The notes beneath the pieces are model-generated. The model was not told the origin of the DNA. It worked only from the letters and a program-made list of their open reading frames with translations, and made no database searches. 64,000 bases of DNA from Oribacterium asaccharolyticum ACB7 (lineage in GTDB: Bacteria > Bacillota > Clostridia > Lachnospirales > Lachnospiraceae). Below, piece after piece: positions 19,008-28,571 of this stretch (within the stretch, counting starts at the first letter, position 1; every line of letters begins with the position of its first letter). The translations under genes were made by a program, and so were the position numbers. The stretch is from positions 848,504 through 912,503 of the forward strand of contig NZ_JH414504.1 of the NCBI RefSeq assembly GCF_000238075.1, written 5' to 3'.

Positions 19008-21710
19008 TCAGGAAAGCATACTCTTTCTTTCTTTAACTTGCTCTAACATGTCTCTGTACTTCTGCGCCTTCTCTTCCTCTTCCTCCACTTTTTCTTTAGG
19101 AGCTTTGGCCAGGAAACGCTCGTTTTTCAACATTCCTTCTGCACGTTTTATTTCATTCACAAGGCGAGCTTCTTCCTTCTCCAGTCTCTCTCGCTCTTTT
19201 TCAATATCCACAAGATCACTGAAGGGAATAAACAGATTTGCCTTCGGAATGAGAACGGATACGGCATTCTCAGGAATCCCGTCCCGATTCTCCTGTATTA
19301 TAACATCGGAAGCAAAAGCAAGGGTAGCAAAGAAAACCTTACTATGTTGGAACGTTTTTCTTAACGCTTCGTCCTCGGAAACAAGATAAACCGTAGCTTT
19401 TTTGGATGGTGGCACATTCATTTCCGTACGAATATTTCGAATCGCACGAACCGCTTCCTTAATTGCTTCAATCTCTTTCTCTTCGGCACCAAAGTCCAGT
19501 GTTTCCGTGTATTTCGGAAAATCGGAAATGATAAGAGGCTTCTCATCTTCTCTGAATAAAGATATCTCCGTATCGTAAATTTCTTCCGTAATGAAGGGAC
19601 AGAAGGGATGAAGGAGGCTTAAGGAAGTCTTAAGAACTTTCAATAAAGTCCATAATGCAAGGTGTTTGCTTTCTCCCCCCTCATTATAGAGGCGCGGCTT
19701 CACCATCTCGATATACCAGTCACAGAACTCCTCCCAGATAAAACTCTGTGTCTTATCCAGGGCGATACCGAGGTCAAAGGATTCCAAATTTCTCGTCACT
19801 TCCGCTACAACACCGTTTAGCTTGGAAAGAATCCACTTATCCGCCATCTCAAGATTCTCCGGAACTTTCTCCAAGAGTTCGGAAAGCGTCGGATTTTCAA
19901 GAGAAGACAGGGCCGAAAGAGCCTTGCATTCCTCTTCATTACAGTTCATGAAAAGGAAACGGGAAGCGTTCCAAACCTTATTCATAAAGTTACGGCTTGC
20001 TTCCACCCTGCTATGATAGAAACGCATATCATTTCCGGGCGCATTCCCGGTAAGCAGCGTCATGCGAAGTGCATCCGCGCCATATTCCGCAATAATTTCC
20101 AAAGGATCGATACCGTTTCCGAGAGACTTACTCATCTTTCTACCCTGATCATCCCGCACGAGGCCATGAATCAAAACCTTCTTAAAGGGAACCTTTCCAG
20201 TCTGCTCGATTCCGGAGAAAACCATACGAACAACCCAGAAGAAGATAATGTCATATCCGGTAACCAGGACATCAGTCGGATAGAAATAACGATAATCCTC
20301 GGTATCTTCCGGCCAGCCCAGTGTTTCAAAGGGCCAAAGCGCACTGGAGAACCAGGTATCCAGGGTATCCTCATCCTGCGTAAAATGCTTTCCTCCGCAA
20401 TGCGGACAAGTTTCCGGCATCTTCTCACTGACTACCACTTCGCCGCAAGCATCGCAGTAGTAGGCCGGAATACGGTGTCCCCACCAGACCTGTCTGGAAA
20501 TACACCAGTCCTTGATATTTTCCAACCAGTGGAGGTAGGTCTTTCCATAGTTTTCAGGAATAAACTGTAGCTCTCCGCTCTTTAAAGCTTCAATGGCAGG
20601 CTTAGCCATCTCTTCCATCTTTACAAACCACTGCGGTTTCACCATGGGTTCAACGGTCGTCTCACAGCGATCATGGATTCCTACGTTATGCGTATGCGGT
20701 ACTACCTTCTTTAAAAGCCCGAGTGCCTCAAGATCCGAAACCATGGCTTTTCTTGCCTCATAGCGATCCATGCCGTGATATTTGGAACCCGGTAAATCAA
20801 TCTTTGCATCATCCGTCAAGATATTCATCACTTTGAGATGATGACGTTCCCCCACAACAAAGTCATTCGGATCATGTGCAGGGGTGATTTTTACACAACC
20901 GGTCCCGAACTCCTTATCTACGTACTCATCGCTAATGACGGGAATGGTTCGATCCGTTAAGGGAAGCTGCAACTCTTTACCTACTAAATCCTTATAGCGC
21001 TCGTCATCGGGATTTACGGCAACCGCCATATCGCCAAGGAGTGTCTCCGGACGGGTCGTAGCAATCTCCACGAATTTTCCCTCTTCTCCGACAATCGGAT
21101 AAAGAATATGCCAGAAAGAACCTTCCTTCTCTTCATGCAGTACTTCCGCATCGGAAATAGAGGTTTGGCAAACCGGACACCAGTTAATGATTTTGGCTCC
21201 TTTATAAATATAACCCTTCTCATAGAGGTGGATGAAGCTTTGCAGTACGGCATGAGAACATCCCTCATCCATGGTAAAACGGATTCTGTTCCAATCCGGG
21301 GAGGAACCGATCTTGTGAAGCTGATCCACGATTCGCTTCTCATACTTTTCCTTCCACTTCCATGCCTCTTTCAAAAAGCCTTCTCTTCCGAGATCATGCT
21401 TATCTATGCCTTGTTCCTTCAGCATATTGATAACCTTGACTTCCGTAGAAATCGCCGCATGATCCGTTCCGGGCTGCCAGAGTGCTTCATAGCCCTGCAT
21501 TCTCTTAAAACGAATCAGGGTATCCTGCAAAGCATTATCTAAAGCATGTCCCATGTGAAGCTGCCCTGTAACGTTGGGAGGCGGCATCATAATGGTAAAG
21601 GGTTTCTTCGCCTGATTTACTTTCGCGGAAAAATAATTTCCCTGAAGCCACTTCTCATAGATTCTGTCTTCTACCTCTTCCGGATTATATTGTTTTGCCA
21701 TTTCTTTCAT
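19008..21710 (-). CDS. valS: Valyl-tRNA synthetase
   Basis: Class I aminoacyl-tRNA synthetase, 900 aa. The HIGH-type motif is PNVTGQLHMGHAL (near residue 45) and the KMSKS motif is GRKMSKSLGNG. The editing domain block TTRPETLLGDMAVAVNP and the C-terminal coiled coil characteristic of ValS (DIEKERERLEKEEARLVNEI) are present. AGGAGG lies 9 nt before the ATG. No T-box leader is seen: the upstream gene ends 17 nt away, so expression depends on the operon. Confidence 0.99.
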   Translation of the reverse strand: MKEMAKQYNPEEVEDRIYEKWLQGNYFSAKVNQAKKPFTIMMPPPNVTGQLHMGHALDNALQDTLIRFKRMQGYEALWQPGTDHAAISTEVKVINMLKEQGIDKHDLGREGFLKEAWKWKEKYEKRIVDQLHKIGSSPDWNRIRFTMDEGCSHAVLQSFIHLYEKGYIYKGAKIINWCPVCQTSISDAEVLHEEKEGSFWHILYPIVGEEGKFVEIATTRPETLLGDMAVAVNPDDERYKDLVGKELQLPLTDRTIPVISDEYVDKEFGTGCVKITPAHDPNDFVVGERHHLKVMNILTDDAKIDLPGSKYHGMDRYEARKAMVSDLEALGLLKKVVPHTHNVGIHDRCETTVEPMVKPQWFVKMEEMAKPAIEALKSGELQFIPENYGKTYLHWLENIKDWCISRQVWWGHRIPAYYCDACGEVVVSEKMPETCPHCGGKHFTQDEDTLDTWFSSALWPFETLGWPEDTEDYRYFYPTDVLVTGYDIIFFWVVRMVFSGIEQTGKVPFKKVLIHGLVRDDQGRKMSKSLGNGIDPLEIIAEYGADALRMTLLTGNAPGNDMRFYHSRVEASRNFMNKVWNASRFLFMNCNEEECKALSALSSLENPTLSELLEKVPENLEMADKWILSKLNGVVAEVTRNLESFDLGIALDKTQSFIWEEFCDWYIEMVKPRLYNEGGESKHLALWTLLKVLKTSLSLLHPFCPFITEEIYDTEISLFREDEKPLIISDFPKYTETLDFGAEEKEIEAIKEAVRAIRNIRTEMNVPPSKKATVYLVSEDEALRKTFQHSKVFFATLAFASDVIIQENRDGIPENAVSVLIPKANLFIPFSDLVDIEKERERLEKEEARLVNEIKRAEGMLKNERFLAKAPKEKVEEEEEKAQKYRDMLEQVKERKSMLS

Positions 21711-21727
21711 CTATACTTCCTCCTGTC

Positions 21728-22513
21728 TTACACTCTTCCCCGAATTTCCTCTTTCCAGGAAGCAATCTTTTCCTTTGCAAAGGAAAGAAACGCTTCCTTT
21801 CCTTCTCTATACGCCTCTTCTATTTTATGCATTTCCGGAGCTGTCCTTGCAAGGCTTAAGCCTTCCTGCCATTCCTTTTCCCAGACTTCCGTAAGTCCTT
21901 CTTCCAAGTCCTGGAACGCACTTTGGTACTTATCCTTCGGAAAGCACATTTTGGACAGAAAATACAGCCTTCTTGCCGCCATCTTATCGTGATTTTTTTC
22001 ATAGAGCCTTCTATAGCTCTCCGCCGCACGCTGAAATTCCTTGGTTTGAATATAGCATTCTCCGATTTTTCGAATTCTTCTTCCGTTTTCCTCAAAGTGT
22101 AAAGCGTCCTGATAGGCATCCACTGCCTTTTTATATTTTCCGAGAGAAAAGAAGCTGTCCCCCATCTTTTCTCTTCGTTCCGCCTCGCTTAAGGCATGAA
22201 TTCTTCTCCATTCCTGGGAAAGCTCTTCCACTTCTTTCTCCGTATAGTAGCTGCTTTCTCGAATCAGGCGGAAAATCAATCTTTCCTCCTTCTCCCCCAT
22301 CTCCAGGAGTTGCAGAAGCTTCTCTCCCAGTTCTTTCTCTCCCAATGCTTCACTGAGCCATCTGCAAAGCTCGGGATTCACGAAATGATCCGGCACCAGG
22401 ATAAGGTAGTGTCCCAGAGCATAGCCGAGTTCTTCCAAAGAGTAAACGGAAAGATCCAGTCTCTCATAGTAGTATGGAATTTCGGCTTCTCTCCCGCATA
22501 AAATCAGTGCCAT
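21728..22513 (-). CDS. TPR-like protein of the DUF5716/5717 gene set
   Basis: Cytosolic 261-aa helical protein. Residues 110-200 look like tetratricopeptide units (EKMGDSFFSLGKYKKAVDAY, IGECYIQTKEFQRAAESYRR). The N-terminal 100 residues (MALILCGREAEIPYYYERL onward) are unlike anything I recognise. AAAGGAG overlaps the stop of the preceding gene and the two are 1 nt apart, so the products are probably made together. Function unknown; a scaffold for the two upstream proteins is the simplest guess. Confidence 0.75.
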   Translation of the reverse strand: MALILCGREAEIPYYYERLDLSVYSLEELGYALGHYLILVPDHFVNPELCRWLSEALGEKELGEKLLQLLEMGEKEERLIFRLIRESSYYTEKEVEELSQEWRRIHALSEAERREKMGDSFFSLGKYKKAVDAYQDALHFEENGRRIRKIGECYIQTKEFQRAAESYRRLYEKNHDKMAARRLYFLSKMCFPKDKYQSAFQDLEEGLTEVWEKEWQEGLSLARTAPEMHKIEEAYREGKEAFLSFAKEKIASWKEEIRGRV

Positions 22514-22514
22514 T

Positions 22515-23759
22515 TTACTCCTTTCCCTTCAGAGGAATCGTCTCTTTAATTGATTGAAAACTCCCCTTCCACAAATCTCCGAATCCTAAATCCGTAATTT
22601 CTATCCCCGCAACGGCATTTCCGTGAAATGAGGTTCTTAAGGATACCTTCGTACAACGTCTCTCTCTTTTCGGAAAAGAAGTGAGGCTCATGCGATACTG
22701 TTTTCCCCGATTCGTTGCACTCACATCCTGTACCTGAAAATCAATATAGTCCTGGTTTTCCAACAAAAGGCGAATGTCCTCCGTTTCCTTTAGCCACGAA
22801 TCTCCCGCATGAGCAAGATAAAGCGGAAAGTCTCTTTCCTTCTTTGTCACCTTGATGCTGATGTCTGCACCGATTCTGGTATCGCAGAGGAGAAGACACT
22901 CTTCTTCCTCCCCCTTTCCAAGAAGCCTTCCGTAATACAATGCTCCGATAGAAAAGAGAAAAGATTCCACACAGACTCGTCTGCCTCTGACTATTTTCTT
23001 CATAAATTCAGGAAAAAGTTCCGTATTTTCAAAGCCTTTCCCGGACAAAAAGAAGGCACTGTATACCTTGGATTTTGTCAAACGGTCACAAAGTCCGGAT
23101 AGTACCTGATCCGTCATCCTTCTTCCTCTGGGATCTTCCAGAATCCCAAAGGACAGTGCATCCGGTTGTGCTTCCGAAACGGAAATAGCGTATTTTTTTG
23201 TTCCTTTGGAGACCTGCATCTCATAGTAATGCAAGACCTGGGAAGAGAACTCCAGCATTCCCACCTGTCGATTGTAAAGCTTTTTATCCTGCCTGAGAAT
23301 ATAGTGAGAAAAGCTTTCCGTATGACTAATCAGCTGTACCGCATACTGCCCGGAAAACTTCTCCTTTACCAGCTCGTTGAGTGAACTCATCAGTTCCACA
23401 TCCGCATCCCGAACGGAAAGTACCAATGTATCCTTTCCCTCTTCTTCCGGAATTTCCCTTCCCTGAACGCGCCTTTCTCCTTCCAAAAGCAGATTCTCCA
23501 AAAAGATTCCGAGGAGTTCCTTTGCATCATAACAGGTCTCCGAAATCGTAGCGCTTCCCTTCTTCTTAAAGAGAGAAAGAAGCTTGTCCACCAAGATGAC
23601 TCCTCCATCCAGATTTTTCTTATATGCCTCTTCTCCGATATAAAAGCGGTCCCCCTTCCTTTCCCGACTTAAAAGAGTAGGGAAACGATAGGTATATTCT
23701 TCTCTGTAAAGGGAAATATCCGTATATTCATCACTTAATGCAATCCCGATGACTTTCAC
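22515..23759 (-). CDS. DUF5716-like protein with possible actin/Hsp70 fold
   Basis: Protein of 414 aa. The opening MKVIGIALSDEYTDISLY followed by FPTLLSRERKGDRFYIGEEA resembles the phosphate-1 strand and the crossover segment of the Hsp70/actin ATPase fold, and KVYSAFFLSGKGFENTELFP resembles the adenosine loop; the catalytic residues are not canonical. I recall this as DUF5716, an uncharacterised Lachnospiraceae family, but cannot confirm it. GTG start with GAGG 5 nt upstream, 13 nt after the DUF5717-like stop. Confidence 0.7.
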   Translation of the reverse strand: MKVIGIALSDEYTDISLYREEYTYRFPTLLSRERKGDRFYIGEEAYKKNLDGGVILVDKLLSLFKKKGSATISETCYDAKELLGIFLENLLLEGERRVQGREIPEEEGKDTLVLSVRDADVELMSSLNELVKEKFSGQYAVQLISHTESFSHYILRQDKKLYNRQVGMLEFSSQVLHYYEMQVSKGTKKYAISVSEAQPDALSFGILEDPRGRRMTDQVLSGLCDRLTKSKVYSAFFLSGKGFENTELFPEFMKKIVRGRRVCVESFLFSIGALYYGRLLGKGEEEECLLLCDTRIGADISIKVTKKERDFPLYLAHAGDSWLKETEDIRLLLENQDYIDFQVQDVSATNRGKQYRMSLTSFPKRERRCTKVSLRTSFHGNAVAGIEITDLGFGDLWKGSFQSIKETIPLKGKE

Positions 23760-23772
23760 AAAAACCTCTTTC

Positions 23773-26400
23773 CTAATCCTTCAGAACCCTCGCTATACTA
23801 AGTTCTTTCTCCTCATAGTCCTCCATAAGCGGAAGCAACTCTTCTACCTTTTCTTCCATAAGAAGACGGGACATCTTACAAAGTGCTGTATAGACATCCT
23901 CTCCCTCCATCATCATGCCCTCTTCTTTTTTCAAAACCGACTCATAAAGAAGCTTGTCTTCTTTTCCCAAAGTAAAACGATATTCCATCTTTTCTCCGGG
24001 GAACAGCAGGAAGGATGCAGTATATATGCCATGATAACTATGTTGCAGCTCTTCTCTGTGAAATTCCTTCTCTCCCTCTGCACGTACCGAGAAATAAGGT
24101 TTCTCCTCTGCCTTTCCATGATATTCCACCACGGTCTTCTCCAGCACCTCTCCCGGAAGCGGGACAAATTTTGCCAGACTCTTCGTATAAGAAAAGACTA
24201 GGTTCTTCTCCAAAAGAATCGGGACAATGCTGTTTAACAGTTCCCTCTCATCCTCGGTCAGGCTCTCTCTTTTGGAGAAAGAATAGCTTAAAGCCAGAAG
24301 ATAGAGCAGCGGAACCCGTTCTTTATAGCTTTCTCCTCGCACCTCTTCATAAAGCAGGGCGGTAAAATCGGGAAGCTCCCGTTTTTGATACAGGAATATG
24401 GAAGCGGCATAATTGCTTAAGAATGCACGGATCAGTAAACTTTCTCGTCCTGAGAATTTTCTGTATAAGTGGAAGGCCTCTTCCGCCTCTCTCATCTTTT
24501 CCGTAAAAAGGCATTGTGCCAAAAGGCGTTCCGCCATATTCAAAAGGCGGGAAGCATCGATTCCTCCCTTTTCTTCCCTTCTCTGTTCCGCAGTCTTTAA
24601 AACCGCATACATTTCTTTGCTGCTGCCATTCCATTCTTCCAAGAGGTAAGAGAGACCCTTATCACTAATTCTCTCAGCTCTGAAAGCAAGATGAGAAAGA
24701 TATAAACTGAGCTCTTCCTCTCCCCGGTCTATCGCACTGTCCGAAAAGGCGGGAAGAAGTTCCTTCTCAATATGCAAATAAGGGTATTCCTTATAAAACA
24801 TAAGGGCGCGATCCATTTCCCTTCGATAAAGAAGGGCGGCAAGATAGTCCTCTTTCTCCTTTTTCTTCATTCCTTTTGTAGGAATGTGATGCAGAAAGCG
24901 GAGGCTCTCTTCAGGAAATTCGCTCTGCTTTTCCTGCCTGTGATAAGCCAGAATCTGCGACAAAATCTCCATACGGAAGGAATTGGAAAAAGCGGAATTG
25001 TCAAAGGCTCTCTCCATACATTCCAACTCTTCCTCCGTCTTAATGCCTTCTTTTTCCAGTTGCAAGGCTTTTTGTAAAAGGAAGACCGGCGTATATTCGG
25101 AAAATCGTTCCATCCTCTTTTCCAGTTCTTCTCCTTCAAAAACTTTGGTCTTCCGATGATTTACCCGCGTATAACGATTTCCCATCCCATCCTGAAAAAG
25201 AAGGATCATATCCTTATAGGGCATAGGAACATAGGCCTCTCCCTCTTTTAAGGAATAGACCTCTTCTCCTTTTAAAGCAGGGTGGGATAGAATAAGCTTC
25301 TCCATTTCCGAATCTTCTACGACAACCTTATAGGAACGAAGCAACTTGGGAAGAAGTTCCGCCATCTTCTCATCCACCATATCCGGAAGAATCAGTTTTT
25401 GATACAGTAATGCCAATTCTTCGTCCATCTTTCCGGCGAGCATGGACTCTACCGCAAAGTCCTGCATTTGCCTTGCAAAGCGAAGATAGATTTCCGAATT
25501 CTCCGGAAAATTCTGTAAAATATTGTAATACAAGGCAGAGGCCAATCCTTCTTCCACTCTATACTCATAAGAGAAGTAAAGGTAAACCGCTCTGGGAAGT
25601 TCTTCCTTATAGCCCTTTTTCATGGAATAAAGAAGATTTTCATAGAGATTGGTCAACTTAATATTTTCCTCCACCCCTCGTTTATACAGTTCAAACGCTT
25701 CTTCACCGCGTTCTCCTCTTCGGATGCAAAGACTGATCTTCTCTTCCAAGCTCAGTCCCTCCGGAAACTCCAGTTTTTTTTCTTCTTTTCTTTTAGAGGA
25801 AGACAATAAGCCCTTTCGGTTTATTCCGTTTTTCGGGCGATAGGAAAAATAAGCCAAAAACTCTTCCAGCGCCAGAGCACGATTTCCACACGGCTTTAGA
25901 AGTTCATAAAGCTTTACCGCCTTTGCACTTTGCATAATGGGTGCCGATAAGAAGTCCCGATAGTCAAAAATACGGGTTGCAGCCTTTTTATCCGCTTCCA
26001 TCAACTTCTGTAAATCTTCAAAATGCCTAATCTCTTTTAACTGCTTCGCAGATGGTGATTTCTCCAATATAAAATGATAGGGAATTTGTTTTTCCCCACC
26101 CAGATACACAAAAGACAGCTCCCCTCTAAGCTCGCTCTCCTCTTCCATCCCCTCCGTATTTACCGTAAAACTAACCTTTGTCCGAACTCCCCCGAAAGCA
26201 TTTTTATGTAAGCTGATATAGGGCGCCTCACAATAAACCAGTCCGCGCATGGGGACCGCATTTAGGGATTGAATAAAAATTTCAAAGGTTTTACTTTCCA
26301 ACAGAGAAATCTTCCCCTCGATTCTCTCTTCGGAAAAATGCGTGGACGGTCTCTCCTGATCCACAATTCCTCTAGCCAGTTTATTAATCTTTTCTCTCAT
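23773..26400 (-). CDS. DUF5717-like large helical protein
   Basis: Protein of about 875 aa starting MREKINKLARGIVDQERP; the ATG at 26400 is chosen because GGAG lies 8 nt upstream, while the longer frame has no ribosome site. There is a beta-rich N-terminal region (residues 30-130), a long helical repeat middle and a beta-rich C-terminal part (VVEYHGKAEEKPYFSVRAEG onward). No catalytic motif was recognised. It resembles DUF5717 of Lachnospiraceae. It heads the run DUF5717-DUF5716-TPR-valS. Confidence 0.7.
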   Translation of the reverse strand: MREKINKLARGIVDQERPSTHFSEERIEGKISLLESKTFEIFIQSLNAVPMRGLVYCEAPYISLHKNAFGGVRTKVSFTVNTEGMEEESELRGELSFVYLGGEKQIPYHFILEKSPSAKQLKEIRHFEDLQKLMEADKKAATRIFDYRDFLSAPIMQSAKAVKLYELLKPCGNRALALEEFLAYFSYRPKNGINRKGLLSSSKRKEEKKLEFPEGLSLEEKISLCIRRGERGEEAFELYKRGVEENIKLTNLYENLLYSMKKGYKEELPRAVYLYFSYEYRVEEGLASALYYNILQNFPENSEIYLRFARQMQDFAVESMLAGKMDEELALLYQKLILPDMVDEKMAELLPKLLRSYKVVVEDSEMEKLILSHPALKGEEVYSLKEGEAYVPMPYKDMILLFQDGMGNRYTRVNHRKTKVFEGEELEKRMERFSEYTPVFLLQKALQLEKEGIKTEEELECMERAFDNSAFSNSFRMEILSQILAYHRQEKQSEFPEESLRFLHHIPTKGMKKKEKEDYLAALLYRREMDRALMFYKEYPYLHIEKELLPAFSDSAIDRGEEELSLYLSHLAFRAERISDKGLSYLLEEWNGSSKEMYAVLKTAEQRREEKGGIDASRLLNMAERLLAQCLFTEKMREAEEAFHLYRKFSGRESLLIRAFLSNYAASIFLYQKRELPDFTALLYEEVRGESYKERVPLLYLLALSYSFSKRESLTEDERELLNSIVPILLEKNLVFSYTKSLAKFVPLPGEVLEKTVVEYHGKAEEKPYFSVRAEGEKEFHREELQHSYHGIYTASFLLFPGEKMEYRFTLGKEDKLLYESVLKKEEGMMMEGEDVYTALCKMSRLLMEEKVEELLPLMEDYEEKELSIARVLKD

Positions 26401-26488
26401 AGCAAACACTCCATAGGGCTCTATTTTAGCACAGGAAGACCTTTCTAAAAAGACAGATTTTTCCATTCCCTGCATTCCCCTCCCGCAC

Positions 26489-26518
26489 TTGCTTATTACC
26501 GTAACTTTCTGCTACACT
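26489..26518 (+). promoter_or_regulatory. Candidate sigma-A promoter for the DUF4364 gene
   Basis: TTGCTT at 26489 and TACACT at 26513 are separated by 18 nt, with AAGGAAAG just before the ATG at 26559. The interval is shared with the divergent DUF5717-like gene, whose own promoter I could not place. Confidence 0.5.
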
Positions 26519-26558
26519 ATAGTCTCAATAAAAAGAGTGCAAGAAAAAAGGAAAGACT

Positions 26559-27083
26559 ATGACTACAGAAGCTTTAACCCAATATAAACTCATGATTTTG
26601 TATTTATTGCAATCCGTAAATTATCCCTTAACCAACAGCCAATTAAGCGGATTCTTTTTGGATAATGAATACACAACCTACTTTACTTTGCAGGAATGCA
26701 TCTCTGACCTTGTAGAAGCCGCTCTGATTGTTTCACATCAAAGTCAAAGTACAACCCGCTATGAAATTACGGAAGAAGGAAAACAAACGCTCCAATTTTT
26801 CGAAGATGAGATTTCCACCATAGCCAAAGAAGACATGAATCAATTTCTTTTGAAAAATAAGTTTCGTCTGCAAAACGAAGCAGCCGTACATACGGACTAT
26901 TCCCAAACGGAAAACGAGGAGTACCTTGTACAGGTAGAACTTCGAGAAAGTAAAAATCTACTCTGTCAAATTAAACTGTCCGTCCCCAGTGAAGAAAATG
27001 CAAAAGCGGTTTGTAAGGCATGGAAAGCAAAAAGCGGAAAACTATACGCTTATCTTCTCTCTGCCCTTTTAGAAGAAAAGTAA
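26559..27083 (+). CDS. DUF4364-family winged-helix protein
   Basis: Protein of 174 aa. The N-terminal half is a winged helix (LTQYKLMILYLLQSVNYPLT, then RYEITEEGKQTLQFF), and the C-terminal half is a beta-rich domain (YLVQVELRESKNLLCQIKLS). This matches DUF4364, a conserved clostridial family of unknown role, probably a transcriptional regulator. It is monocistronic, followed by a clear terminator, and divergent from the DUF5717-like operon. Confidence 0.85.
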   Translation: MTTEALTQYKLMILYLLQSVNYPLTNSQLSGFFLDNEYTTYFTLQECISDLVEAALIVSHQSQSTTRYEITEEGKQTLQFFEDEISTIAKEDMNQFLLKNKFRLQNEAAVHTDYSQTENEEYLVQVELRESKNLLCQIKLSVPSEENAKAVCKAWKAKSGKLYAYLLSALLEEK

Positions 27084-27104
27084 GTTGAACATCCGGCTTA
27101 TTCC

Positions 27105-27136
27105 GGGGCACCCTCGAAGTTCGGGTGTCCCTTTTT
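27105..27136 (+). terminator. Rho-independent terminator after the DUF4364 gene
   Basis: Stem GGGGCACCC with GGGTGTCCC around a 9-nt loop, followed by TTTTT on the plus strand. It starts 21 nt after the stop codon. Confidence 0.9.
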
Positions 27137-27186
27137 GTTATAAACAGGGAGCCGTGCATGGAATGCGCGGCCCCCTGCGCTCATTT

Positions 27187-28500
27187 CTATACCGTACAGA
27201 AAGAAAGTCCCTCTGTCTTTTCCTTAAGCAATTTCTCCACGCTGACCAATTTCACAACCAGGCAGAAAAGCTCTGTCGCAATACGCAGGTCCTCCAACGG
27301 CGGATAAGTCGGTGCGATACGAATATTGCTATCTTCCGGATCCTTATGATAGGGGAAGGTCGCTCCTGCCGGAGTAAGCTTCACACCCGCCTTTTTGCAC
27401 TTATCCACCACCGACTTGGCACAGCCCGGCAGTGTCTCAAAGCTGATAAAATAGCCCCCCTTCGGCTTTGTCCAGGATCCGATATCGAGACCTTCCAAGT
27501 TCTTTTCAAAGACAGTTTCTATCATCTCAAACTTCGGCCGAATGATATTGGCATGCTTCATCATATGCTTTACCATACCGTGAATGTCTTCAAAGAAACG
27601 AACGTGACGGAGTTGATTTACTTTATCATGACCAATGGTCTGGTACTGCATCTGTTTCTTGATGTCTTCCAAGTTATTTAAGCTGGTTGCCATGGATGCA
27701 ATCCCGGAACCCGGGAAGGAAATCTTCGAAGTGGACGCAAACTTATAAACAAGGTCGGGATTTCCCGCCCTCTTGCACTCCGCCAAAATCTCAATCAGAT
27801 AATCCTGGTCATGGTCGTAGAGGTGATGCATGCCGTAGGCATTGTCCCAGTAAATACGAAAGTCTTTTGCCGCAGGTTTCAGTCTTGCAAAACGGCGCAC
27901 CGTTTCATCGGAGTAACTGTAGCCCTGGGGATTACTGTACTTTGGTACACACCAGATTCCCTTGATACTCTCATCGGAAGACACAAGCTTCTCCACGATA
28001 TCCATATCCGGACCCTTCTCCGTCATCGGCACATTAATCATTTCAATTCCGAAATACTCGGTAATGGCAAAGTGACGGTCATACCCGGGAACCGGGCAGA
28101 GCCACTTGATTTTGTCCAACTTACACCAAGGTGTATTTCCCATGACTCCATGTGTGTAAGAACGGGAAATGGAATCATACATCACATTCAGGGAAGAATT
28201 TCCGAAGATAATGATATTATCTGGGTTATTTTCCATCATATCGGAGAGCAGTTCCTTTGCCTCCGCAATACCGCCCAAAACGCCATAATTTCGAACATCA
28301 AATCCGTCAGAGGAATACATGTCGGCTTCACTGTTTAAGGCATCCATCATCCCGTTGCTCAAGTCCAGCTGGTCGAGACTCGGCTTGCCTCTACTCATAT
28401 CCAGATTAAGATCCATGTTCTGATACTCTCTATAGCTTTGTTTTAATTCTTTCCGTAAACTTTCCAGTTCCTCTACCGACAAATCCTGATACCTCGTCAT
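27187..28500 (-). CDS. PLP-dependent aminotransferase (Asp_aminotransf type)
   Basis: Fold-type I aminotransferase, 437 aa from the chosen ATG. The PLP lysine is in FASTSKISFPGSGIA, the cofactor Asp/Tyr region is IYWDNAYGMHH, and the substrate-carboxylate Arg is in NIRIAPTYP. It matches the stand-alone aspartate aminotransferase-like family common in Firmicutes and actinobacteria; the amino-acid substrate is not certain. The frame continues to 28566, but the ATG at 28500 has GGAGGAGG at 5 nt and matches the usual family start (YQDLSVEELESL). Confidence 0.88.
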   Translation of the reverse strand: MTRYQDLSVEELESLRKELKQSYREYQNMDLNLDMSRGKPSLDQLDLSNGMMDALNSEADMYSSDGFDVRNYGVLGGIAEAKELLSDMMENNPDNIIIFGNSSLNVMYDSISRSYTHGVMGNTPWCKLDKIKWLCPVPGYDRHFAITEYFGIEMINVPMTEKGPDMDIVEKLVSSDESIKGIWCVPKYSNPQGYSYSDETVRRFARLKPAAKDFRIYWDNAYGMHHLYDHDQDYLIEILAECKRAGNPDLVYKFASTSKISFPGSGIASMATSLNNLEDIKKQMQYQTIGHDKVNQLRHVRFFEDIHGMVKHMMKHANIIRPKFEMIETVFEKNLEGLDIGSWTKPKGGYFISFETLPGCAKSVVDKCKKAGVKLTPAGATFPYHKDPEDSNIRIAPTYPPLEDLRIATELFCLVVKLVSVEKLLKEKTEGLSFCTV

Positions 28501-28571
28501 ACCGGCCTCCTCCGCATTGACTGCATTGACTTTCTTTTCCGCATTCTTTTTCATCTTTGTACACATCCTTT

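Noticed and set aside
21711..21727. T-box riboswitch before valS
   Set aside because: Only 17 nt separate valS from the preceding gene; no leader can fit unless inside that gene, where I saw no T-box consensus.
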